This document shows, one piece after another, positions 1 to 6,900 of a stretch of DNA of 8,304 nt (the first letter of the stretch is position 1; the number at the start of each line of letters is the position of its first letter). The translations under genes and the position numbers were made by a program. A model generated the notes under the pieces. It worked only from the letters and a program-made list of their open reading frames with translations. It was not told the DNA's origin and made no database searches. Location of the stretch: NCBI GenBank assembly GCA_946188175.1, contig CAMHUJ010000054.1:1-8304 (forward strand), written 5' to 3'. The DNA is from an uncultured Ruminococcus sp. (GTDB taxonomy: Bacteria > Bacillota > Clostridia > Oscillospirales > Ruminococcaceae).

Positions 1-71
1 AGCGACGCAAGTGTCGCCGTGCAGATGAGCACTGCTGTCATTTTTTTGCCTGCGCATTTTTTGAGATACAT
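1..71 (-). CDS. 5' end of a gene for a probable secreted or membrane-anchored protein (partial)
   Basis: Only the first 23 codons lie in the window; the gene continues past the left edge. It starts at ATG 71-69 and reads MYLKKCAGKKMTAVLICTATLAS: a short lysine-rich n-region, then a hydrophobic stretch (about residues 11-22) ending in small residues. That is the layout of an export signal peptide or N-terminal membrane anchor. A strong ribosome binding site (AAAAGGGGG on the minus strand, 86-78) sits 6 bases before the ATG, and a near-consensus promoter lies upstream at 133-160, leaving a leader of about 55 bases. An internal ATG at 41-39 is possible but has no such site. Nothing of the mature protein is visible, so its function cannot be named. 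The gene is divergent from the addB cluster. Confidence 0.72.
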   Translation of the reverse strand, partial: MYLKKCAGKKMTAVLICTATLAS

Positions 72-132
72 AATAAGCCCCCTTTTCAAAAATAAAGCAC
101 GAAAAACTATACAGATAGTGTTCTGCAACTTT

Positions 133-160
133 ATTATAACACGTTGTATTACGTTGTCAA
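133..160 (-). promoter_or_regulatory. Near-consensus sigma-A promoter for the leftward gene
   Basis: On the minus strand the -35 hexamer is TTGACA (160-155) and the -10 hexamer is TATAAT (138-133). They are separated by 16 bases, and a TG-N extension stands directly before the -10. Both hexamers match the consensus exactly. The start site would be near 126, about 55 bases before the ATG at 71. A promoter this strong suggests high or tightly repressed expression of the exported protein. Confidence 0.85.
141..157. repeat. Two 7-base direct repeats in the promoter spacer (possible operator)
   Basis: ACGTTGT occurs at 141-147 and again at 151-157, exactly 10 bases apart, or one helical turn. The copies fill the spacer of the leftward promoter and run into its -35 box. 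Tandem half-sites on one face of the helix inside a strong promoter would suit a repressor, but no regulator is seen and a 7-base repeat can arise by chance. Confidence 0.4.
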
Positions 161-194
161 CTGGAAAAATTGCAGAATTTCTGGAAATGCTGCA
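161..194. repeat. Direct repeat with 20-base period overlapping an imperfect hairpin
   Basis: CTGGAAA occurs at 161-167 and 181-187, and each copy is followed by TGCA at the same offset (171-174 and 191-194). This gives a 20-base, two-turn repeat. The same stretch can fold: GCAG 172-175 with CTGC 190-193 and ATTT 177-180 with AAAT 185-188, one A/G mismatch and a CTGG loop. It lies just upstream of the leftward -35 box, where an activator or repressor could bind. No known site is recognised. Confidence 0.35.
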
Positions 195-202
195 CCAGTT
201 TT

Positions 203-227
203 CTGCGAAATTTCTAGGTTTTCGCAG
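203..227. repeat. Perfect 8-base inverted repeat in the divergent spacer
   Basis: CTGCGAAA (203-210) and TTTCGCAG (220-227) are exact inverted copies separated by 9 bases. No T-run follows on either strand and no gene ends here, so a terminator is unlikely. A dimeric regulator site for the leftward promoter, whose -35 lies about 45 bases away, is the more plausible role. This is an inference from symmetry and position only. Confidence 0.4.
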
Positions 228-382
228 GATTTGAGAAGTAGATGCATCCAATCGCAAGATATGAGAGAAAATTGAGGACTGCCTGCGTACTCTCCCCACA
301 TCCTGCGGCGGCTCGTGCACATACGGGTTATCTCTAAAGTTTAATTTTGGAGAGTTCGTATATGAACGGTGTGTTTTTCACG
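228..382. other. Spacer without a recognised gene; one weak stem-loop
   Basis: I see no convincing coding sequence, tRNA or riboswitch here. One local fold is visible: TCTCTAAAG (331-339) with TTTTGGAGA (345-353), nine pairs including two G-T, and a 5-base loop. ACTCTCC (289-295) can also pair with GGAGAGT (349-355), which competes with that fold. The stretch around 281-325 is GC-richer than its surroundings but matches nothing I know. Whether it is transcribed is unknown, as no clear promoter precedes it on the plus strand. Confidence 0.3.
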
Positions 383-424
383 CTTCACTATTCTCTCTTC
401 ACTTTTTCAAAATCGTGCGCGTAG
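362..424 (+). CDS. Possible 20-codon small ORF (doubtful)
   Basis: ATG 362 opens a frame reading MNGVFFTLHYSLFTFSKSCA and ends at TAG 422-424. GGAGAG (349-354) stands 7 bases before the ATG, which is good ribosome-binding spacing. Against it: the reading frame runs through the 7-base tandem repeats and its stop codon is the loop of the hairpin at 415-431, so the peptide is mostly translated repeat. It has a hydrophobic aromatic middle but no export-signal layout. No promoter is evident for it. It is most likely a by-product of the repeat and is recorded only because of the well-placed ribosome binding site. Confidence 0.15.
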   Translation: MNGVFFTLHYSLFTFSKSCA

Positions 425-455
425 CGCGCACCGCAATTTCTAATTTCTCATTTCT
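383..455. repeat. 7-base tandem repeats flanking a GC-rich hairpin
   Basis: The left arm has three 7-base units, CTTCACT, ATTCTCT and CTTCACT (383-403). The right arm has AATTTCT, AATTTCT and CATTTCT (435-455). Between them is a perfect 7-base-pair hairpin, GTGCGCG (415-421), TAG loop, CGCGCAC (425-431). The hairpin is far more GC-rich than its surroundings. No gene ends next to it on either strand and no T-tract follows the stem, so it is not an ordinary terminator. The layout resembles a dispersed intergenic repeat, but copy number cannot be judged from one window. Confidence 0.6.
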
Positions 456-495
456 AACTCAAAAATACTTCCTTCTTCCATAAGAAAACCGGCAG

Positions 496-524
496 TTGAT
501 GATTCACGAAAAATGTGATATAAT
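496..524 (+). promoter_or_regulatory. Sigma-A promoter driving the addB-addA-sirtuin cluster
   Basis: The -35 is TTGATG (496-501, four of six consensus bases). A 17-base spacer leads to a consensus TATAAT (519-524) preceded by a TG-N extension at 516-518. Transcription should start near 531. That leaves about 23 bases before ATG 554 but only about 8 before ATG 539, which supports the 554 start for addB. No terminator or other promoter is evident between here and the end of the sirtuin gene, so this probably serves the whole cluster. Confidence 0.8.
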
Positions 525-553
525 AGGGATATCAAAAAATGGGGGGCGCGACT

Positions 554-1393
554 ATGCTGCATCTGATACTCGGCGGCGCAGGCTGCGGAAAATCCGAATA
601 CCTGATCGGGCGGATTCAGTCCGCCGCGGAAGCCGGAAAACCGGTCCGGACACTGGTGCCGGAGCCGTTTACATATTCCTATGACAAGCGTCTGTATGCG
701 GCGCTCGGGGCGGTCGGCTTCAATGCGCTCAAAACGGGCAGCTTCAAAATGCTGACGGAGGAGATTCTCTCGGAGATCGCCGCCGTGCCGCGGGATGCTG
801 CGGACAGCGTCACGAAAACGGTGATCCTGCACAGCCTGCTGCGGAAGCTCGCAAAGGGCAATGTACTGCAATTTTACGGCGCACAGGCGGAAAAGCCGTC
901 GTTCCTGCCGGAGATGCTCGCGCAGCTGGATGAGCTGATGCAGTCGGGCAGCGAGCCGGAAGACCTCTTTCAGGCGGCTGCCGATACGGAGCAGAAAAAC
1001 GGTATCCTTTCAACAAAGCTATATGATATTGCACGTATTTACGCGGATTATCTGACGGAACTCGAAGCGCGGGGCATGCGCGATGCGCTGCGCGATCCGG
1101 TGCATGCTGCGGCAGCGGCGGACGGCAGCTGGTTTCTTCGCGGTGCGCATATTTTCCTCGATGAATTTGAATCCTTCACGGGCGATCAGTACCTGATGCT
1201 GGACGTCATGCTGCGCGATGCGGCGGAGGTCTGGATCGCACTGCGCTCGGATGATATCGACGCGCCGGATTTCACGCGCTTTGATGCGGTCAACCAGACG
1301 GCGCGCAGACTCCGCAGAATGGCAAAGGAGCATAATCTCGAAACGGAGACTGTCTCACTGACGGAGCAGTACCGTTTCCATGAACCGATATGA
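554..1393 (+). CDS. addB: AddB, N-terminal piece of ATP-dependent helicase/nuclease subunit B (interrupted)
   Basis: This 279-residue piece is the front of AddB, the partner of AddA in the enzyme that resects double-strand breaks. It begins MLHLILGGAGCGKSEY, with Walker A GGAGCGKS at residues 7-14. It continues with the family's 'VPEPFTYSYDKRL' segment and a Walker-B-like LDEFESFTGDQY at about 202-212, and ends LTEQYRFHEPI. Intact AddB proteins are about 1,150 residues, so this is roughly a quarter. I chose ATG 554 over ATG 539: the run of G at 541-546 is a suitable ribosome binding site 7 bases before 554, family members start at this methionine, and the leader from 539 would be very short. 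The frame closes at TGA 1391-1393 inside the helicase-like region, so the gene is broken here. Identity is secure; whether a product is made is not. Confidence 0.88.
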   Translation: MLHLILGGAGCGKSEYLIGRIQSAAEAGKPVRTLVPEPFTYSYDKRLYAALGAVGFNALKTGSFKMLTEEILSEIAAVPRDAADSVTKTVILHSLLRKLAKGNVLQFYGAQAEKPSFLPEMLAQLDELMQSGSEPEDLFQAAADTEQKNGILSTKLYDIARIYADYLTELEARGMRDALRDPVHAAAAADGSWFLRGAHIFLDEFESFTGDQYLMLDVMLRDAAEVWIALRSDDIDAPDFTRFDAVNQTARRLRRMAKEHNLETETVSLTEQYRFHEPI

Positions 1394-3903
1394 CGCTTGA
1401 GGCGGAGTATGTCGCGGCGCAGATCCGGCAGCTTCTGATGCAGGGACAGCTGCGCGCGGCGGATATCATGGTTGTGATGCATGATCTCAGCGGTTACGGC
1501 TCCCTGCTCGAAGCGGCATTTGCGCGGTATGATATCCCGTATTTTATGGATTTGCGGCGCAGCGTGCTGCATACGGCGGTGATGAAGCTGCCGGTCTGTC
1601 TGCTCTCGCTGATGCACCGCACCGATACCGAGCAGATCATGCTGCTGCTGAAAACGGGTCTGATTCCGCTGGAATCGACCGATGCGGCAAAGCTGGCGGA
1701 TTTCGCCTATATCTGGGATATCGAAGGCAGGGCATGGGAGCAGCCGTTTGCACCGGAAATGGACCCCGAACAGGAAATGGAGCAGCTGCGTGTAAAGATC
1801 ATGCAGCCGATCCGCAAAATGCATTTCGCAAGTCTGCCGAAGGACGGGCAGCCCGTGACGGGTGCACAGCTCTGCGATGCGCTCTATGCATGCATGGAGG
1901 AGCTGGAAATCCCGAAGGCGGTCGTCCGGACGGCGAAGGCGCTGCATGACTGCGGCGATGTGTCCGGCGGCAGGGCGATGCGCAGGCTCTGGAAGGATAT
2001 GACCGATATTCTCGATGCACTGTATCTGGCGCTGGAACATACCGAGCTGACCCCGCAGGAGCTGCTCGATCTGCTGACGACTGTCCTGCGGAACAATCAG
2101 CTGCCGGTGCCGCCGCAGACGCTCGATGCCGTGACGGTGCAGAGTGCCGCCGCCGCGCGGTATGATTCCCCGAAGGCGGTTTTTGTCATGGGCGTCAATG
2201 AGGGGCAGTTTCCCGCGGATATTCAGGACAGCGGATTCTTCTCGGAGCAGGAGCGTGCGCTGCTCGACGCCTGCGGCGTGGAGCTGTCGCGCTCGGTGCG
2301 TGATCTCTGTGCCGATGAGCGTCTGATCGTTTACAAGACGCTTTCTGCGGCATCGGAGCGGCTCTGGCTCTGTTATCCGCTGGCGACGGAGGACGGCAGA
2401 CATCTGATCCCTTCGCCGCTGCTGGAGGAGGTGCGCAGTCTGCTGCCGGTGACCGCACAGCCGCCGCATTTTGTCTATGCGGCAGATATGGGCGCCGGAT
2501 TCTATGTCTCGACGAAAGCCGCAGCCTATTACAGCTTCGTCGAGGATTACGATATCTCGCTGACCGAACGTGCATCCGTCCGCGCGATGCTCGAAGCGGA
2601 TCCGGAGGAGGCGGCGCGCATGGAGCGTTTGCGCCGGAGATCGGACCTCTCGCGGCTGCATGTGCAGGAGCCGTCACTCCTGAAAAAGCTCGGCGGTGAA
2701 ACGCTCTATATGTCCGCGACACAGATCGAGAACAAGATGATGTGTCCGTTTATGAGCTTCTGCAAGGATAATCTCAAGCTGTACCGTCCGGAGAAAAAAG
2801 ACCTGAGCGCACTGAACGTCGGCAATATGGTGCATGACTGCATGGAGCGCCTGTTCCGCGAGCATCCTGACCGTGACGATTTTCTGTCGATGACGCCGGA
2901 TGATCTGCGTGCCCATGCCAAGCGCTGTACCGATGATTTCATGGAGCAGCAGCTCGGCGGCAGAGAGAACCGTCCGAAGCGGTTTTTGCAGCAGTTTCAG
3001 CGCGTGACGGGCAGGCTTTACCGTCTGCTGCGGCATACGCAGGATGAGATGCGGCAATCGCAGTTCACGACCGATGCCTGTGAGCTGACGATCGGGCGGC
3101 TCGGGGATGAGACCGGCACCGCACCCTATACCCTGACGCTTGCAAACGGCATGACGCTTTATCTGCACGGCAAGATCGACCGCGTGGATGTCACTGCGGA
3201 TGCGGAGACCGGCGAGCAGTATCTCCGGATTGTGGATTATAAGACCGGTCTGCACAAAAAGGAATTCAAGCTCGCAAATGTCTATTACGGGCTGAATCTG
3301 CAAATGCTGCTGTATCTGTTTGCGCTGCTCGATGACCCTGCGGTTTATCCGGATGCAAAGCCTGCCGGTGTGCTTTATATGCCGGCGAGTACGCCCGAGG
3401 CGCAGGACAGAGAAAATATGAAGGATACCGAAACCTATCTGCGCGAATATTTCTGCATGAGCGGTACGGTGCTGCATGATATGGGCATCCTCACGAAAAT
3501 GGAGGAGGCGCTTGCCGGTGTCTATATCCCTGCGAAGCTCGATGAAAAGGCGACGGAAAGCTCCGGTACGCTGACGCTGACGAAGGATTCGCAGGTCTTT
3601 ACGCCGGAACAGCTCGGCAGACTGCGCACCTATGTGGAAAAGCTCGTTGCCGCATGTGCCGAGGCGTATCTGGCGGGGGATGTCGAGCCGCGCCCGATGC
3701 AGGGCGGCGGAAACGGCTACTATGCCGATGCCTGCGCCTACTGCAAATACCGCAGCATGTGCGGTCTGACGGCGGATGATACCGACCGCATCCGGAAGCC
3801 GCAGCGGCAGGATACCGTCAAGAAGGAGATGCGCGGTATTCTCGATCCGACGGCTGCCGCGGCAGAGGCGGAAAAGAAACAGAAGGGAGGCAGACGGGCA
3901 TGA
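1390..3903 (+). CDS. addB: AddB, C-terminal piece with Fe-S nuclease domain (interrupted gene)
   Basis: This 837-residue frame carries the rest of AddB. Early segments EAEYVAAQI and DIMVVMHDL and the GVNEGQFPADI segment (about 268-278) belong to the helicase-like part. The C-terminal nuclease shows GNMVHDCME (His482), GKIDRVDV (Asp597) and the active-site IVDYKTG (Asp616, Lys618), then the QMLLYLFAL helix. The four cysteines expected for the 4Fe-4S cluster are present: Cys452 in MMCPF, and Cys782, Cys785 and Cys791 in CAYCKYRSMC. ATG 1390 overlaps the upstream stop as ATGA. Unlike addA, it has no ribosome binding site at useful distance (nearest GGAG about 23 bases away), and the frame is closed upstream by TGA at 1379-1381. 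It could be made by re-initiation or not at all. The residues normally between the RF motif and this segment are absent. Confidence 0.88.
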   Translation: MTLEAEYVAAQIRQLLMQGQLRAADIMVVMHDLSGYGSLLEAAFARYDIPYFMDLRRSVLHTAVMKLPVCLLSLMHRTDTEQIMLLLKTGLIPLESTDAAKLADFAYIWDIEGRAWEQPFAPEMDPEQEMEQLRVKIMQPIRKMHFASLPKDGQPVTGAQLCDALYACMEELEIPKAVVRTAKALHDCGDVSGGRAMRRLWKDMTDILDALYLALEHTELTPQELLDLLTTVLRNNQLPVPPQTLDAVTVQSAAAARYDSPKAVFVMGVNEGQFPADIQDSGFFSEQERALLDACGVELSRSVRDLCADERLIVYKTLSAASERLWLCYPLATEDGRHLIPSPLLEEVRSLLPVTAQPPHFVYAADMGAGFYVSTKAAAYYSFVEDYDISLTERASVRAMLEADPEEAARMERLRRRSDLSRLHVQEPSLLKKLGGETLYMSATQIENKMMCPFMSFCKDNLKLYRPEKKDLSALNVGNMVHDCMERLFREHPDRDDFLSMTPDDLRAHAKRCTDDFMEQQLGGRENRPKRFLQQFQRVTGRLYRLLRHTQDEMRQSQFTTDACELTIGRLGDETGTAPYTLTLANGMTLYLHGKIDRVDVTADAETGEQYLRIVDYKTGLHKKEFKLANVYYGLNLQMLLYLFALLDDPAVYPDAKPAGVLYMPASTPEAQDRENMKDTETYLREYFCMSGTVLHDMGILTKMEEALAGVYIPAKLDEKATESSGTLTLTKDSQVFTPEQLGRLRTYVEKLVAACAEAYLAGDVEPRPMQGGGNGYYADACAYCKYRSMCGLTADDTDRIRKPQRQDTVKKEMRGILDPTAAAAEAEKKQKGGRRA
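3883..3890 (+). promoter_or_regulatory. Strong ribosome binding site for addA inside the end of addB
   Basis: AAGGGAGG lies in the last codons of addB, 9 bases before ATG 3900. It fixes the addA start and means addA can be translated even if ribosomes do not arrive from addB. This matters because addB is interrupted upstream. Confidence 0.75.
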
Positions 3904-6900
3904 GCAAATGGACACCCGAGCAGGAAGCGGCGATTCTGGCGCGCGGCGCATCGGTTGTTGTCAGTGCGGCTGCCGGAAGCGGCAAGACCTCCGTGCTGGT
4001 CGAGCGGCTGATCCGTCTGCTGGAGGACCCTGCATATCCGGCAGAGAAAATGGTCGTCGTGACCTTTACGAACGATGCGGCAGGTGAGGTGCGTGCGCGT
4101 CTGAACCGTGCGCTTTCGCAGAAAATCCTTGCCGATCCCGATAACACATGGCTCCGGCAGCAGCAGATCATGCTGCAAAGTGCGAGCATTTCGACAATCC
4201 ACAGCTTTTGCCTGCGCCTGCTGCGTGAGCATTTTGCACAGCTCGATCTTTCGGCGAATTTCCGGATTATGGAGCAGAGCGAAGCCGATGAGCTCCGGAT
4301 GCAGGCTGCGGCGGATGTCATGGAGCAGCTCAGTGCGGATGCCGCGGCGGATGAAGCTGCCGCAAATCAGCAGCGATTGCTTTATGATGCCTTCTGCGGA
4401 CAGGATGACAAGCCGCTTGAGCGCCTGCTGATTTCGCTGCATCAGCTGACAGAAAATGAACCCTTCGGCGAGACGCTGCTTTCGGAATGCGCGGAGAAAT
4501 ACGCCGCGCAGGACGGAATCCGGCAGGAAGCGCTTGCGATGATCGGCGATACGCTCTCGGAGATTCTCGGATGCTATCCGCCCGCGATTGATCTTGCGGA
4601 GCAGATGAACTCGGAGAAATCTGCTGAAACGCTCCGCGCAGAGATGCAGAATATCCGTGAGATTGCAGATATCCTGAAAACGGGAGACTGTGCGGAATCC
4701 GGCAGGGCATTGCAGCGCAGCCCGTTCGGAACGCTGAATACGCTGCCAAGGAAAAAAGGCGAATTTGAGAGCGAAAAGGCGACTGTCAAAGCGCTGCGCA
4801 ATTATGCAAAATCGCTGTTTGAGAAGCTCGCAAAGACATGGGCGGTGCCGCTGCTCTTTGCGGAACAGGATATCAGCCGCCATGCGGCGCTGCTGCGGCT
4901 GCTCTCCGATCTTGTGCAGACGCTCGACGAACGCTATACGATGCGCAAGCGTGAGCGCAACGGCGTCACGTTCAATGATGCGATGAAGCTGGCACTGAAG
5001 CTGCTGGCGGAGCGCCTGCCGGACGGCACGATCCGCAGAACACCGCTTGCAGAGCAGCTTTCGGAGCAGTATGTCTGCATCATGATCGACGAATTTCAGG
5101 ATGCGGACAATACGCAGGACCTGATCTTCCGGATGCTCTCGCGGGGCGGCAGCGCGGAACACAGCGGCTCGAATCTGTTTGTGGTCGGCGACAGCAAGCA
5201 GTGTATTTACCGCTTCCGCAATGCAAATCCCGAAAACTTTTACCGTGCGATGCGCGAGGGCGCGGAATATGTCTCCCCGGCGCTGACCGAAAATACATGC
5301 ATCCGCCTGAACAGGAATTTCCGCAGCGCGGAGGAGGTCGTCACGGTCATCAACCATGTGTTCGCGCAGCTGATGTCCGAACAGGTCGGCGAGATTGACT
5401 ATGATGACACGCAGGCGCTTGTGCAGGGTGCGTCCTATTTCGCACACCGCCGCACCGCGGAGATCATGCTTTTGCCGCAGACGGGCGAGGAGATGCATAC
5501 CGAGCCTGCGGTCATTGCCGAGCGGATTCAGTGGCATCTGATGCACGGCACGCCGGTCAGAGGGGCGGACGGCGAACCGCGTCCCTGCGAGCCGCGCGAT
5601 TTCCTGATTCTGATGCGCTATAAAACGAAAATGCCGGTCTATGCGGCGGCGCTGGAGGCTGCCGGTATTCCGGTTTCCGGTGTTGAGCGTGAAAACTATC
5701 TGCAATCACCGGAGATTCTGCTGCTGATTGATCTGCTCCGCGCTATCGACAATCCGCTGCCGGAGGTGCCGGTCGCTTCTGCGATGCTGTCGCCGCTGTT
5801 CGGCTTCACGGTCGATGAGCTGTTGCAGGTGCGGATTTATGCGCCGCGGATGAAGCTGTTTCCGGCGATGCTGAAAATCCGCGCGGATGAAAATATGGCG
5901 GAGACAGCGCCCGTCCTGACGGAGAAATGCCGTGTGCTGACTGAATTCCTTGATGCGATGCGGAATTTTGCCGCAATGGATACGCCCGAGCAGCTCATCC
6001 GTCGCATCTACCGGCAGACGGATTTTCTCGGCATGATGCAGATGTCTGCCGGCGGCGCGCAGAAGAAAGCGAATCTCCGCGCACTGACAACCTATGCCCG
6101 AAACTTTGAGGAGAACCGCGGCGGCGGACTTTCTGCATTCCTGCGGTATCTGGATGCGATTCTCGACCGCGGTGAGGACCTGACCGCAGGCAGTATTCCG
6201 GCAGGCACGGAGAATGTCGTGCAGCTGAAAAGTGTCCATGCGTCAAAGGGTCTTGAGGCGCCGTTTGTGATTCTTGCGGATACCGACCACAGCTTTTCAT
6301 CGAAGGATGCATCGGATATAGTGCAGTATCACGGCAAGACCGGCATCGGCTTCCAGCTCCGCGATCCGGAGACGATCAGCAAGGGCAGATCGCTCCCGTG
6401 GACACTGATTTATCAGAAGAACCGGAAGGAAACTGTCAGTGAGGAGATGCGTCTGCTCTATGTCGCCCTGACGCGCGCAAGGGAATATCTGATTCTGCCG
6501 CTGCCCTATACCGACAGCCGCTGCGCCGATGTCATTGCACCGGAGGCGTATTTGCAGGCATCTGCGGGCGGGATTTCTCCGGCACGGGTCGGAAGAGCAG
6601 GCTGCTTTGCGGACTGGCTGTTTATGTCGCTGATCCGGAATACATCCTGCGAGCAGATGCGCCGCGATCTCGGAATCGAATGCGGTGCGGACGGGCTGCC
6701 GCCGCTGCCGGTCGCCGTGCAGACGGTCTCTCCGGAGGCTGCGGAGGAGGCGGCACAGGCGCTGCTGACCGAGGAGCCCGCACTGCCCGATGCCGAACTG
6801 ACCGCGCATATGACCGGGCAGTGTGCATGGGAATATGACAGCCGGCTCGCGGTACTGACAGCGAAATACGGTGTTTCGGAGCTTGCCAAAAAAGAGGATT

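Noticed and set aside
19..234. 71-codon plus-strand frame in the left spacer
   Set aside because: It runs antisense to the exported protein's start and through the strong leftward promoter. It has no ribosome binding site and no recognisable features.
270..330. Possible group II intron or other element remnant in the GC-richer part of the spacer
   Set aside because: A few bases loosely recall an intron domain V, but no domain V fold, reverse transcriptase frame or boundary could be made out.
415..431. GC-rich hairpin as an intrinsic terminator
   Set aside because: No T-tract follows the stem on either strand and no gene ends beside it; both flanking genes point away from it.
1380..1393. Programmed ribosomal frameshift joining the two addB frames
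   Set aside because: No slippery run of A or T is present at the junction, and shifting frame would not restore the missing linker residues.
3738..5705. Very long open frame (655 codons) on the minus strand across addB and addA; similar long minus frames at 1186-2661 and 2674-3951
   Set aside because: These are shadows of GC-rich codon use in the plus-strand genes. They lack recognisable domains, are rich in Arg, His and Gln as expected of antisense frames, and overlap firmly identified AddA and AddB motifs.
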